A stretch of DNA of 38,237 nt from CAZTLE01 sp964614415. Its GTDB lineage: Bacteria > Bacteroidota > Bacteroidia > Flavobacteriales > Flavobacteriaceae. A program made the position numbers and the translations under genes. Position 1 is the first letter of the stretch. Each line of letters opens with the position of its first letter. Positions 1-8,733 of this stretch are shown one piece after another. The stretch lies in contig CAZTLE010000009.1 of NCBI GenBank assembly GCA_964614415.1, forward strand, positions 1 to 38,237, read 5' to 3'. The notes beneath the pieces were generated by a model that saw nothing but the letters and a program-made list of their open reading frames with translations, was not told where the DNA came from and searched no databases.

Positions 1-1172
1 ATCATGAGATTAATCTTTGCCTGAGGAACATCAAAGCGTGGAGTGAGAAAAAAAGGGTTCCAACGAATCTGGCCAATTTCCCCGGAAAAAGTTATATCAT
101 TACCGAACCTCTGGGAACCGTTTTGGTGATCGGTGCCTGGAACTTTCCATACCTCTTGTCATTAGTTCCGGTAGTCTCGGCCATGGCCGCAGGAAACACC
201 ATTGTGTTAAAACCCAGCGAGCTTCCGGAAAGAACCTCTGCCGTCATGGCGGAGATCATAAACTCCGGTTTTCCGTCGGATTACTTTTTTGTGGCTGAAG
301 GCGGTGTTCCCGAAACCCAGGAAATCCTAGAGCAACGTTTTGATAAGATCTTCTTTACCGGGAGCACCCAGGTAGGTCGGATCATCTATCAGGCCGCTGC
401 TAAACATCTCACGCCGGTTACATTGGAGCTAGGAGGTAAAAGTCCGGCATTCCTGTTACCTGATTGCAACATAAAAATGAGCGCGAAACGCATTGCCTGG
501 GCAAAATTCCTCAATGCAGGTCAGACTTGTGTTTCTCCGGATTACCTGCTGATCCACGAATCGATTGAGGCGAAATTTCTCAAGGCATTGAAAGCGGAGC
601 TTGACAGATATCCGGATCAGTTCGACACCGATTCTGCGAATTATCCGAAGATCATTAACGAAAGGAACTTCGATAGATTAGAATCCCTTATCACTGCTGA
701 AAAAGTGCACTGCGGCGGAAATACGGACCGTGAGAACCGGTTTATAAGTCCAACGGTAGTCACCAACATTTCATTCGATGATCCTATTATGGAAGAAGAG
801 ATATTTGGCCCCATTTTACCGATACTGTCGTTTAGCGATCTCGACGAGGCCATCGCCGCCGTTAAGAGCAAACCCAGGCCGCTCTCCTGCTACGTGTATT
901 CGAACAGTTCGAAATCCATCAAGAAAATTCTTCGTGAAGTTTCATTCGGAGGGGGAGCAATCAATGACAGTGTAATGCATCTCCCCAATTCGAATTTGCC
1001 CTTCGGAGGTATAGGTATGAGCGGGATGGGTAGCTACCACGGTAAATCCGGTTTTGACACCTTCTCACATTTTAAAAGTGTATTGCATAAATATACCTGG
1101 TTTGAGCCGCCCTTTAAGTATACGCCTTATACGCGTTTTAAAAGGAAACTCCTTAAATGGATACTTGAGTAA
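1..1172 (+). CDS. Aldehyde dehydrogenase, class 3-like (5' end cut by window)
   Basis: NAD(P)-dependent oxidation of an aldehyde to a carboxylate. The reading frame is open from base 3, so the N-terminus lies outside the window; a downstream ATG or GTG would be an artificial start. Family motifs are visible: the cofactor-fold WNFP segment, the ELGGK segment with the general-base Glu about 142 residues from the edge, and NAGQTC with the catalytic Cys about 176 residues from the edge. An EEIFGP motif and a C-terminal segment rich in basic and aromatic residues follow, as in class 3 (ALDH3/fatty aldehyde) enzymes. The substrate cannot be read from sequence. The TAA stop shares its last base with the ATG of the next gene (TAATG), implying translational coupling to a LytTR regulator. 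Confidence 0.93.
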   Translation, partial: HEINLCLRNIKAWSEKKRVPTNLANFPGKSYIITEPLGTVLVIGAWNFPYLLSLVPVVSAMAAGNTIVLKPSELPERTSAVMAEIINSGFPSDYFFVAEGGVPETQEILEQRFDKIFFTGSTQVGRIIYQAAAKHLTPVTLELGGKSPAFLLPDCNIKMSAKRIAWAKFLNAGQTCVSPDYLLIHESIEAKFLKALKAELDRYPDQFDTDSANYPKIINERNFDRLESLITAEKVHCGGNTDRENRFISPTVVTNISFDDPIMEEEIFGPILPILSFSDLDEAIAAVKSKPRPLSCYVYSNSSKSIKKILREVSFGGGAINDSVMHLPNSNLPFGGIGMSGMGSYHGKSGFDTFSHFKSVLHKYTWFEPPFKYTPYTRFKRKLLKWILE

Positions 1173-1945
1173 TGAAATGGGCGCTTCCAAATATCAAATC
1201 GAAGAACAGGCAATTACTCCTGTTGGGTATGCTTGTGCTGGTCTTAATCCCCTTCAAAGATCTGCTTGATTCCAGTTTGAACAACTACGGATTTTACTTG
1301 TCGGAGTCACTACTGTTCGGAAGTTTCTGGCTTCTCTTTATTCCCGGTATCTTATTGCACATCAACCTTATGGATCGGATACAACACAAGACCGGTTCGT
1401 TGATCGTCCTAATCCCCCTGGTGTTTCTTCATATAACCTTCTTTTCACTACTCGTATATGTTATTTCAGACCTTTGGTTCAACCATACCTTCGGATTTAC
1501 AAGAGTGTTTTCGAGTACTGTATCCGGAAACGGCTTTGTTGCATTTCTTATCTACATTGTAACCTGGTTTTTGGCTCATAGGAGTACATTGTCCCAGGTG
1601 CCTGAATCGACAGGTAGCTATCCAAAAAGAATACCTGTTACCCGAGGACATAGGACTCACTTCATTGCAACCGAGGATATTCAATATGTGTGCTCGGATA
1701 AACCTTATATATGTCTGGTCACATCTGAAGGGAAACATCTTGTAAAAAATACGCTATCCGGTTTTCTTGACAATTACAACTCCGGAGACTTTGTAAGAGT
1801 GCATCGCAGCAACGTGGTGAACCTGTTGCACGTGCTTTCTTATTCATCCCGCAAGAATGGTGATTATGACCTGCAAATGCGGGACGGCAGCTCCGTGAGA
1901 ATGAGCCGTACCTATAGTCCGGAGTTTAAAGCAAAGTTTCGATAG
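1172..1945 (+). CDS. Membrane-bound LytTR DNA-binding regulator
   Basis: A 257-residue transcription regulator. Four hydrophobic segments fill the N-terminal half (about residues 14-30, 44-62, 74-98 and 118-138). A LytTR domain occupies about residues 150-257, recognisable from the HFIATEDIQYV strand, the VKNTLSGF helix and the FVRVHRSNVVN segment. There is no receiver domain, so it is a one-component membrane regulator of the kind common in Bacteroidota. Its start overlaps the stop of the aldehyde dehydrogenase by one base, so the two are probably co-transcribed. The signal sensed and the targets are not visible. Confidence 0.85.
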   Translation: MKWALPNIKSKNRQLLLLGMLVLVLIPFKDLLDSSLNNYGFYLSESLLFGSFWLLFIPGILLHINLMDRIQHKTGSLIVLIPLVFLHITFFSLLVYVISDLWFNHTFGFTRVFSSTVSGNGFVAFLIYIVTWFLAHRSTLSQVPESTGSYPKRIPVTRGHRTHFIATEDIQYVCSDKPYICLVTSEGKHLVKNTLSGFLDNYNSGDFVRVHRSNVVNLLHVLSYSSRKNGDYDLQMRDGSSVRMSRTYSPEFKAKFR

Positions 1946-2037
1946 CCCTGTTTGGCATAAGATATACTCAGCTTAGCATATTTGACGTATTAAACCCCTC
2001 TTTTGATCGTACCTTTTGAAAAATCAAAAAGCGAACG

Positions 2038-2691
2038 ATGGCATCAAAAGCATTCGGACATCTTATTAAAACAGGAGCGTTAAGTCTGGCTCTATTTCTA
2101 TGTGGATGCATTGGTAAGCACAGCCCGGATGCTCAGTCGGTCATCATTACGGAGACCAATGAAAAGGCAGTTCAAACATTGGGGGATACCCTCGATGTGA
2201 ACCTCGTCAAATCCTCGATGAGTTGGAAGGGCACCAAAATGCGTGGCGCCGGAAAGCACGAAGGCGAAATAAGTTGGAAAAGAGCTTATTTCCTACTAAG
2301 AGATGACAGTTTGGTCGGCGGTGCTTTTACTATCGACATGCGTTCGATCAGGATTACCGACATGCCCGAACACGAAACTGAGGCACGACGCAATCTCACA
2401 GATCACCTTTCCAGTCCGGATTTTTTCGATGTTGAACGTTTCCCGGAATCCACCTTCGAGGTTACCAGGATAAAATACCTGGAGGCCAATGAACTTGAAA
2501 TTATTGGCGCCTTAACCATTAAAGATGTTACCAGGGATATTTCATTTAAAGGCAACTATGCAGACGGAGTATTCACTACCCGTTTCGCGATTGATCGTTT
2601 TCTATGGAACATTGCCTATCAAGGCAGTTGGACAGACAAGACCTTTGTAGACCCGGATATACAATTCACAATAACACTCAAAATATTATGA
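2038..2691 (+). CDS. YceI-like family lipoprotein
   Basis: A 217-residue exported protein. The N-terminus has a lipoprotein signal ending in the lipobox L-C-G-C (Cys 24). The rest matches the YceI lipocalin-like fold: alternating strands, a DHLSSPDFFDVERFP segment followed by a strand with the STFEVT pattern, and an IKDVTRDISF segment near the C-terminus. YceI-family proteins bind long amphipathic or isoprenoid lipids, and the ligand here is unknown. The TGA stop overlaps the ATG of the next gene (ATGA), so the two lipoproteins are translationally coupled and probably work in the same compartment. Confidence 0.85.
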   Translation: MASKAFGHLIKTGALSLALFLCGCIGKHSPDAQSVIITETNEKAVQTLGDTLDVNLVKSSMSWKGTKMRGAGKHEGEISWKRAYFLLRDDSLVGGAFTIDMRSIRITDMPEHETEARRNLTDHLSSPDFFDVERFPESTFEVTRIKYLEANELEIIGALTIKDVTRDISFKGNYADGVFTTRFAIDRFLWNIAYQGSWTDKTFVDPDIQFTITLKIL

Positions 2692-3314
2692 GACAAGTAA
2701 TTTTAGTGATCGCGGTATTGTTATGTTTTTCCTGTGAATCACAGAATCGATCAAAAACTGCAGCCGTAAAAGTAGGAGGCCCATGCGAGGGCTGTGAGGC
2801 CATATTTGAGTATGGAGATCGAAAGTTATCGGCAGTAGATACGCTTCCCGACTTTGAAGCCAACGAGCCCAAGTTAAAGATAACTGGGGTAGTTTATGAA
2901 AATGACGGTAAGACCCCGGCCAAAGATGTAATTCTGTACATCTATCATACCAATGCCAACGGCATTTATCCGAAAGCACAAAATGCCACCGGTTGGGCGC
3001 AGCGTCACGGTTATCTGCGGGGATGGATAAAGACAGGAGTAGACGGACGTTATACTTTCTACACATTTCGGCCCGCCTCCTACCCAAATACAACCATTTC
3101 CCAACACATCCACATCACGGTTAAGGAGCCTGACAAAAACGAATACTATATTGATGATTTTCTTTTCGATGATGATCCTTTTCTCACGAAAGCTGAACGC
3201 AAAAACAGACCTAACCGCGGAGGATCAGGTATTTTCTTGCCTGTTAAACGGGGAGACATATTCCTCATTGAACGAGACATTAGGTTGGGACTCAATATAC
3301 CTGATTACGATTAA
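2688..3314 (+). CDS. Intradiol ring-cleavage dioxygenase-like lipoprotein
   Basis: A 208-residue protein from the ATG at 2688; an upstream in-frame ATG at 2604 lies inside yceI coding sequence and is less likely. The lipoprotein signal ends in the Cys of FSCES (Cys 16). The remainder resembles the beta-sandwich of protocatechuate 3,4-dioxygenase. All four non-haem Fe(III) ligand positions look present: Tyr in NANGIY (about 94), Tyr in RPASYP (about 132), and His-x-His (about 140 and 142). An exported, lipid-anchored intradiol dioxygenase is a recognised Bacteroidota theme, but its substrate is usually unknown. It is coupled to the YceI gene by a 4-base overlap. Confidence 0.82.
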   Translation: MRQVILVIAVLLCFSCESQNRSKTAAVKVGGPCEGCEAIFEYGDRKLSAVDTLPDFEANEPKLKITGVVYENDGKTPAKDVILYIYHTNANGIYPKAQNATGWAQRHGYLRGWIKTGVDGRYTFYTFRPASYPNTTISQHIHITVKEPDKNEYYIDDFLFDDDPFLTKAERKNRPNRGGSGIFLPVKRGDIFLIERDIRLGLNIPDYD

Positions 3315-3427
3315 CCTTGCCGAAACACAGGTAATCTTCTCGTTACGAAAACATCAATTGTTATTAATTATGAAATAACGTCAGGGACACATAACATCCA
3401 TAGCTTTAAGGTGTTAAAAAGGATTTT

Positions 3428-3925
3428 GTGAAAGCCCTCTCGTTATTTATCGCTTTTCCGGTGTTGTTGATCCTGATTTGGATCTCTCTTTCAAATGCGA
3501 AGCCTTCTCTTCAGGCAGGTGCCATTACCTTCGAAGAGCTTACGACCCGGGGTGATGACAGTTTTAGCATTCAAACTCAAATGGACATTCCAAAAGGCTC
3601 CATCATCCGCTTTACCGATTCCGAATGGAACGGAAACCGATTTGGTGCAGACGAAGGTGATATCGTTTGGAATTCGGGAAATAATGTGATTCCAGCGGGA
3701 ACCCTTGTCATATTTCAGCTTCAGGATTCAGGAACTACAGTGACACATGGTAGTGCTTACGGGACAATGCGCTTATCCAACGAACGGGAAGCGCTTTTTG
3801 CCTACGTTGGCTCTCTTAGGCTACCAACGGGCTTTCTTGCGGTTATCTCAAACGATACTCTTGCCTATGGAACGCTGCTGAATACCGGATTGGTAAACAC
3901 CTCGGCAGCCGTCACATTTCAATGA
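3428..3925 (+). CDS. Small secreted protein with lamin-tail-like N-terminal region
   Basis: A 165-residue protein starting at GTG; an in-frame stop lies at 3407 and no earlier ATG is available. A clear signal peptide (about residues 1-24) ends in SNA before KPS. The mature part begins AGAITFEEL and contains IRFTDSEWNG and IPAGTLVIF segments, a pattern like the beta-rich domains that flavobacteria place at the start of secreted surface proteins. The gene is short and may be a C-terminally reduced version of a longer protein, which cannot be decided here. Its end overlaps the convergent nitroreductase gene by 14 bases. Confidence 0.65.
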   Translation: MKALSLFIAFPVLLILIWISLSNAKPSLQAGAITFEELTTRGDDSFSIQTQMDIPKGSIIRFTDSEWNGNRFGADEGDIVWNSGNNVIPAGTLVIFQLQDSGTTVTHGSAYGTMRLSNEREALFAYVGSLRLPTGFLAVISNDTLAYGTLLNTGLVNTSAAVTFQ

Positions 3926-4547
3926 TCACTTCTTCCGTTCCGCGACGTACTTTCTTCATAGAAGAGAACATATCGTCTTCGGCCCGATAACCGACCGGAA
4001 GTACGAGTACAGATTGCAGCCCCAGTTTATCCAGTTCCAGAATCTCATCATAGCGGGACGGCTCAAAACCTTCCATCGGGCAGGCATCGATTCCCTCCAG
4101 GGCACACACCGTAAGTAAGTTACCCAGGGCAATATAGGCTTGTTTCGCCATCCATAATCGCACGTCTTCTGGCTTCTTCTCTCCGAAGTTTTCAATGAGA
4201 AAGTCCTCATAATCCTTGAGTATTTCGCGCGGAGTGTTTCGAATATCCTCTACCCTCTTGAAGTGCTCCTTCACATATTGGGAAGTAATTCCGCCCTCAA
4301 TGCATAAGACAAGCACATGGGAAGCGTCTCTAACCTGTAGCTGATCCATGGAGGCAGGCACCAGTTTCTCTTTCAACTGCTGATCACTGATAACAACCAT
4401 CTTCAAGGGCTGCAGGCCATAGGAAGTAGCAGTAAGATTGAAGGATTCCTTAAGTATATTGAGTTTGTCTTCGGGAAGCGTTTTCGAAGCGTCAAACTTC
4501 TTCGTGGCGTAGCGCCATTGGAGTCGGGAAATGATATCTGAATTCAT
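3912..4547 (-). CDS. Nitroreductase family NAD(P)H-dependent oxidoreductase
   Basis: A 211-residue FMN-dependent oxidoreductase of the NfsB/YdgI type. Visible family features are the basic RYATKKFD near the N-terminus (FMN phosphate contact), the ATSYGLQPLKMVV segment, the helix with QAYIALGNLL and the GIDACPMEGFEP loop. Length is normal for the family. It probably reduces quinones, nitro compounds or enones, with the exact substrate unknown. A TAnnTTTG promoter box lies just upstream on this strand. Confidence 0.9.
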   Translation of the reverse strand: MNSDIISRLQWRYATKKFDASKTLPEDKLNILKESFNLTATSYGLQPLKMVVISDQQLKEKLVPASMDQLQVRDASHVLVLCIEGGITSQYVKEHFKRVEDIRNTPREILKDYEDFLIENFGEKKPEDVRLWMAKQAYIALGNLLTVCALEGIDACPMEGFEPSRYDEILELDKLGLQSVLVLPVGYRAEDDMFSSMKKVRRGTEEVIIEM

Positions 4548-4565
4548 ACACTGTATCTCTTATTG

Positions 4566-4573
4566 CAAAAATA
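4566..4573 (-). promoter_or_regulatory. Bacteroidota -7 box upstream of the nitroreductase gene
   Basis: On the minus strand this reads TATTTTTG, a full match to TAnnTTTG, about 18 bases before the start codon. No convincing -33 TTTG was seen at the usual spacing, so the call rests on the -7 element and its position. Confidence 0.4.
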
Positions 4574-4656
4574 CAACCGAACGTCCAATAATCGGAATCG
4601 TTACATATAGTTGTTTCTGTCTTTCACATAGAAAAAATTGATACTGCCGCAGAAGG

Positions 4657-5409
4657 CTAGAAGAACCAAAGCTTAATAGCAAGTGCAATAACCGCGACCA
4701 CCAGGAACTTACGTACCAATCCGTCTCCTTTCCTCACCGACCACCGGCTTGCAATCCAGGCACCGCTGGCATTTCCGATGGCCATTATAATCCCGTAGGT
4801 CCAATGTACTTTGTCGTTTAAAATAAACATGACTATCGCTCCGGACATATAGATGAGTACCACAAATAACTTGGTCGCGTTCGACTTTACCAACGACAGA
4901 TGGTTGATCGATGACAGTGCCAGGATAATGAGAAATCCGACACCGGCCTGAATGAATCCGCCATAGAATCCGATAAAAAGAAATGCCAGCATTCCGAACC
5001 AGCGATACTTTCCGGTAAGTCGTTCGGATGTGAATCCTCTCCCAGCTTTGGGCTTAAGAACCATGATGAGCACCACACCTACCATGATAATTGCCAGGAG
5101 TCGGTTGAACAGGGCGTCGTCCATATCCACGGCCACATTCGCTCCTATGATCGCTCCTATCAGGGCCGGGACCGCCAGGTAAAGCGCAAAGGGAAATATA
5201 GAGATTCCTTTACTGCGGAATCCGAAGGTGCCGGAGATATTCTGGACCATCAAGGCAATGCGGTTTGTCCCGTTCGCTTCGGCGGAAGGAAGTCCCATAA
5301 AAATGAGTAATGGAAGTGTGATGAGCGAGCCTCCTCCTGCCAGGGTATTAATGACTCCTGCAAAGAAACCGGCCACTACCAGAAAAAGAAGTTCCCAGGG
5401 GATTTCCAA
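4657..5409 (-). CDS. TSUP-family (TauE/SafE) membrane permease
   Basis: A 250-residue integral membrane protein with about seven to eight hydrophobic helices. The N-terminal repeat has the family pattern GVINTLAGGGSLITLP followed by NGTNRIAL, and the second repeat has GFYGGFIQAGVGFL followed by KSNATKLFVV. TSUP proteins export or import small sulfonates, sulfite or related organic anions, and the substrate is not predictable here. It is transcribed in the same direction as the nitroreductase, with a 109-base gap between them. Confidence 0.9.
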   Translation of the reverse strand: MEIPWELLFLVVAGFFAGVINTLAGGGSLITLPLLIFMGLPSAEANGTNRIALMVQNISGTFGFRSKGISIFPFALYLAVPALIGAIIGANVAVDMDDALFNRLLAIIMVGVVLIMVLKPKAGRGFTSERLTGKYRWFGMLAFLFIGFYGGFIQAGVGFLIILALSSINHLSLVKSNATKLFVVLIYMSGAIVMFILNDKVHWTYGIIMAIGNASGAWIASRWSVRKGDGLVRKFLVVAVIALAIKLWFF

Positions 5410-5488
5410 GGCAAAGGGTTTGCTACAAATGTACTATAAAGTAATGATCCCGGGGATTTTGGGAATACTTCAAATATTTTCCAATTTG

Positions 5489-5520
5489 TTTCAGGAAACG
5501 GAAAAAGCGATTTATATTTG
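5489..5520 (+). promoter_or_regulatory. Bacteroidota housekeeping promoter for tRNA-Ser
   Basis: A -7 box TATATTTG (5513-5520) matches TAnnTTTG exactly. A TTTC (5489-5492) lies 20 bases upstream as a -33 element, with TTTG at 5485 just outside the preferred spacing. It points at the tRNA gene 56 bases downstream. Confidence 0.65.
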
Positions 5521-5522
5521 CA

Positions 5523-5561
5523 CCCTCCTACGCAACTGCGTTGCTTTGGAGGGCGCAGCCC
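5523..5561 (+). promoter_or_regulatory. Nested stem-loops in the tRNA leader
   Basis: CCCTCC (5523-5528) pairs with GGAGGG (5548-5553), enclosing an inner hairpin GCAAC-TGC-GTTGC (5532-5544). An alternative hairpin GGGC-GCA-GCCC (5551-5561) shares the GGG and excludes the first. CCTCCT (5524-5529) could also pair with AGGAGG at the 5' end of the tRNA. The structure lies between the promoter and the mature 5' end, so it is part of the primary transcript. Its role is unknown. Confidence 0.5.
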
Positions 5562-5576
5562 GCGATAATGGGTAAA

Positions 5577-5661
5577 GGAGGAATGGCAGAGTGGTCGAAT
5601 GCGGCAGTCTTGAAAACTGTTGAGGGTCACACCTCCGGGGGTTCGAATCCCTCTTCCTCCG
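5577..5661 (+). tRNA. tRNA-Ser (anticodon UGA)
   Basis: An 85-base class II tRNA. The acceptor stem is GGAGGAA (5577-5583) with TTCCTCC (5654-5660) and discriminator G at 5661. The anticodon loop CTTGAAA sits on a CAGT/ACTG stem and gives anticodon TGA. A long variable arm (GAGGGTCACACCTC region) and the T-loop TTCGAAT follow. CCA is not encoded. The long variable arm and discriminator G agree with serine. Confidence 0.97.
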
Positions 5662-5666
5662 CAAAC

Positions 5667-5697
5667 AAAAGCTTCACGAAAAGTGAAGCTTTTTTTA
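5667..5697 (+). terminator. Rho-independent terminator after tRNA-Ser
   Basis: A perfect 9-bp stem AAGCTTCAC / GTGAAGCTT (5669-5677 and 5683-5691) with a GAAAA loop is followed by a T run to 5696. It begins six bases after the tRNA 3' end. Confidence 0.85.
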
Positions 5698-5827
5698 TTC
5701 CCAAAAGACGAAGAAAATTTATTTTCTGAAGTCGGAAAGGGAATAAAAAATAGCTGCCGAAGGCCAATGTTTTCATATCTGGCAAATAGCATTTTATTTC
5801 AGTACTTTTTTCAGAAAACACCTTCAT

Positions 5828-7744
5828 TTATATCAAAGAGATTAACACTAACAAACCCATCAAACAAGTTGCAAAAAGTGAACGGTTTCTCCTGGCCTTC
5901 GTCTTTCTATAAATTAATCCGCTCATTAACAAAAAGAAAATGCTCATCAAAATTAAAAGCTTCCAGGGGCTTCCCGATAACACAACGAATATGAGTCCGC
6001 TAAAAACAAATATGATCCACTGGAATAAATAAATAAAAGAAATGGATATGATCTTTTTGATCGTTAGGTTCTCCTTTCGTAAAAAGATAAAATAAATAAG
6101 ACCCATTACCAGTAGAAAATAGATCATTGATCGAACAAGCAAATGCTTCAATGGTGTTACTATCAATGACATAAGACTGAATTCCGGCATAGCTACTTCC
6201 TTCATATAATTCTCATCAAATTCGGAATTTAGTATCAATTCAATTGACCGATTCGAAATACCCTCAATATCTTTTATTTGATTGAGATCACTAAAAAAAC
6301 CGTTTGCCTTTCTGTATTCAATAATTCGGAGAGCCTCGTCCCTTTGAAATCCTTTTATAGTTAGCAAGTCTTCCACTTCCGAAGCGTTTAGGTCGAAGGT
6401 ATAAACGGGAATGCTTATAGCTCCATAGGGATCAGGTACTAAGAAACGATGTGTATAATTCTTTATCAATAACCAAAGCTCAGGGGGTAGTTCGTTGTTA
6501 TATTCTAAACCTGTAACCTCTTTGAATATTCTCTTGATTGCCAACTGCTCTGAAGGGAAAGCACGTATATAACCCTCCATGAAATCAATAAATTCTGATT
6601 TGGAAATGTTCTCGCCGGACATATGCTCGTGAAAAACAGAAAAGTACTTAAGAAATTGATTTTGAACAGGCGTAAAGATCTCTTGAGGTGAAAAAATGGT
6701 GGTAGTGTCACTCAAAAAAGGTTTGTAAAACGCGGTATCCATGTAGTGATCAGCTAGTTCACTCTGAGTAAGTTGTGTGAAAAATGCGCTTATTACACCT
6801 TCCGTGGATAGCATTTGTACATAATTACGCAATTCGCTTTCACTATGTCGAATTCCTGCATTTCTAATGGTGAGTTGATCGCTAATATTATTCAACTCAA
6901 GGGTTGTATTCAGAAATTTTGCAGTACCATTTACCGCATGCTCATATCGCTTAAGGTTTTCATATTTTTGATACCAAATGGGCATCGACATTTTAAAATA
7001 CCCAATCCTAAACGGATAAAGAAAATCCTTTTCGAATCCGTTTATTGCGACTTGAGACCGTATTTTGGTTTTTTCTATATCAGCAAATATCCCCTTCTTT
7101 ATGGCCTCATTACTCTCAAATATTCTTGATACATTTTCGATGTGTTCTGCAAATCCTTCATTGAATGCGGTAGAATAATCGGTCTTAACGGAAAAATAGT
7201 GCATATCTACACTTCTTGAAGGATACCTTCCTTTGCGGGATTTTAACAGACCATAAATAAGATGCCCCATCTCATGAGGATATAGCTGAGTTACGGACAT
7301 TAACCTGTCATAACTTTCATCAATTCTTCCTTCAACAAGATCAATGTACGGCACATTTGTCTTCTCCATATGGCCGTTTTCTGTTTGTAAATGAAATCCA
7401 ACTTTGGCAAAACCCCCGTCGTTCTTTGACAAGGCCAGGTAAGCCGGTTCGATAGTATCTAACTCATTTTTATTTTTCAGATACGTCGCCGCCAGAAAAT
7501 ACAATTCCAGTATCTCATGTACAAAGGAATCATTTACTATGTCACTTACTTTTCTATATAATTGAGTTGTGTCAGAAACTATCACCATTTCCGGCAGATC
7601 GTTTATCATTTTTCCAGTAGGCTGCATAACTACGATCTTCTCCAAACCGGAAGGGACAAAAGATCTGCTCACGCCCTCCTGTGCCAAAGCTACCGCGCAC
7701 AGAAACAGTAGGGTTATTGATAAATATGTTTTTAGTTTTTTCAC
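5828..7744 (-). CDS. Membrane protein with zinc-metallopeptidase-like and helix-hairpin-helix regions
   Basis: A 638-residue exported protein. A signal peptide (1-21, ending ALA before QEG) is followed by a large extracytoplasmic region. This contains HEMGH at 157-161, a fit to the HExxH zinc motif, and NEGFAEH at 195-201, whose Glu could be the third ligand. A helix-hairpin-helix pair of the ComEA/GspK type follows at about 450-505 (LLTIKGF...IIEYRKANGFF...IKDIEGI). Four hydrophobic segments close the protein (about 540-556, 566-590, 594-612, 622-638). Peptidase activity is inferred only from the motif. No clear partner genes flank it. The architecture is uncommon and I do not recognise a named family. 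Confidence 0.7.
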   Translation of the reverse strand: MKKLKTYLSITLLFLCAVALAQEGVSRSFVPSGLEKIVVMQPTGKMINDLPEMVIVSDTTQLYRKVSDIVNDSFVHEILELYFLAATYLKNKNELDTIEPAYLALSKNDGGFAKVGFHLQTENGHMEKTNVPYIDLVEGRIDESYDRLMSVTQLYPHEMGHLIYGLLKSRKGRYPSRSVDMHYFSVKTDYSTAFNEGFAEHIENVSRIFESNEAIKKGIFADIEKTKIRSQVAINGFEKDFLYPFRIGYFKMSMPIWYQKYENLKRYEHAVNGTAKFLNTTLELNNISDQLTIRNAGIRHSESELRNYVQMLSTEGVISAFFTQLTQSELADHYMDTAFYKPFLSDTTTIFSPQEIFTPVQNQFLKYFSVFHEHMSGENISKSEFIDFMEGYIRAFPSEQLAIKRIFKEVTGLEYNNELPPELWLLIKNYTHRFLVPDPYGAISIPVYTFDLNASEVEDLLTIKGFQRDEALRIIEYRKANGFFSDLNQIKDIEGISNRSIELILNSEFDENYMKEVAMPEFSLMSLIVTPLKHLLVRSMIYFLLVMGLIYFIFLRKENLTIKKIISISFIYLFQWIIFVFSGLIFVVLSGSPWKLLILMSIFFLLMSGLIYRKTKARRNRSLFATCLMGLLVLISLI

Positions 7745-7877
7745 ATTATTGCCGCTAACGTTCTGAGCAACAGTTTGATTTTAGATAAATTTACCACTTT
7801 TTCAACGGCCATTAAATCGGAATGGTCGTTGTCCTCGCACATATAAGCATAACGTACCGTTAAGATCGCCCCTAAAC

Positions 7878-7906
7878 CAAAAAACCCACAGCGCTTGCCG
7901 TGGGTT
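7878..7906 (-). terminator. Rho-independent terminator after the GIN-domain gene
   Basis: On the minus strand, AACCCAC pairs with GTGGGTT around a short GC-rich loop and is followed by TTTTTT. The stem arms lie at 7883-7889 and 7900-7906, about 26 bases beyond the stop codon of the gene at 7932. Confidence 0.8.
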
Positions 7907-7931
7907 CTGGTAATTTCATAGCAATTGTAAT

Positions 7932-8675
7932 CTAATTGACTGATCGTATGGTTACATCGCCAAGGTTTATTCCTTTACGTATCTCCGGAGATCCCTTGTA
8001 CGTTACCTTGGCCTCACCAAAGGCAGTTACTTTGATCTGATCGGACGTATTCAGAGCAAACTCAGCTTCTCCGTAAGCTGTAACCCTGGATCTTTCATTG
8101 TTGATCTCATCCAGGTGTATACGGCTTTCCCCATACGCTACGATACGTTGTTCTTTGACATTTCCGGTTCGCACCCATAATTCGCTTTCGCCGTAAATGG
8201 TTGTATTGAATTCTTCCAGTTGAAGCTCTTCAATAGTGATTTCGGACTCTCCGTAAATTTTCAGACGGAGTTTTTCCTGCTTGATCGGACTCTTGAAATG
8301 AAATTCTTCTTCTCCACGCAGTGAATACTCATCCACCTGCTTGTAGGTTACAGTGGCCACAACCTGAGTTCCTCTATATAAAGGAGATTTGACCTTGTAT
8401 CCATTAACGCGTTCCTTTTTGTTCTTAGGAATGTCCTTAGCGCCATCCAGGTACACGCGTAGTGTTTTTCCGTTTACTTCGATATTGATCTTGTCTTCGG
8501 ATACTTGTGAGGATTCAATAGTAACCGATTCGGTAGTTCCTTCTACAAACTTAACTTCAATGTGAGGGCTGATGATAACTTTGTCGAAAGTCTCAACATT
8601 TGTGGTTCTCTGAGCACTTACAGTAGTAATTGCAAGAATCAAAAGTGCTATGCAAAGTTGAATGTTTTTTTTCAT
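7932..8675 (-). CDS. GIN-domain (DUF2807) exported beta-helix protein
   Basis: A 247-residue protein with a signal peptide (residues 1-21, ending SAQ). The mature protein has the head-GIN pattern: an FDKVIISPHIEVKFVEG opening, IESSQVSEDKINIEVNGKTLRVYL, then repeated short units centred on YGES, YGEA and FGEA. The regular units predict a small right-handed beta-helix or beta-roll on the cell surface or in the periplasm. Such proteins are abundant in Bacteroidota, mostly without known function. It is a single-gene unit with its own terminator and a candidate ECF-type promoter upstream. Confidence 0.8.
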   Translation of the reverse strand: MKKNIQLCIALLILAITTVSAQRTTNVETFDKVIISPHIEVKFVEGTTESVTIESSQVSEDKINIEVNGKTLRVYLDGAKDIPKNKKERVNGYKVKSPLYRGTQVVATVTYKQVDEYSLRGEEEFHFKSPIKQEKLRLKIYGESEITIEELQLEEFNTTIYGESELWVRTGNVKEQRIVAYGESRIHLDEINNERSRVTAYGEAEFALNTSDQIKVTAFGEAKVTYKGSPEIRKGINLGDVTIRSVN

Positions 8676-8733
8676 TTTGTTCGTTTTGATGATGTTAGAT
8701 AAGTACCTTTTAAGGTCGTAGTACTTTCTAAAA

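Noticed and set aside
2001..2029. Inverted repeat TTTTGAT / ATCAAAA before the YceI gene
   Set aside because: Only 7 bases per arm in an A/T-rich stretch with a 15-base spacer; a chance match is likely.
5541..5729. Short plus-strand reading frame across the tRNA
   Set aside because: It coincides with tRNA-Ser and its terminator.
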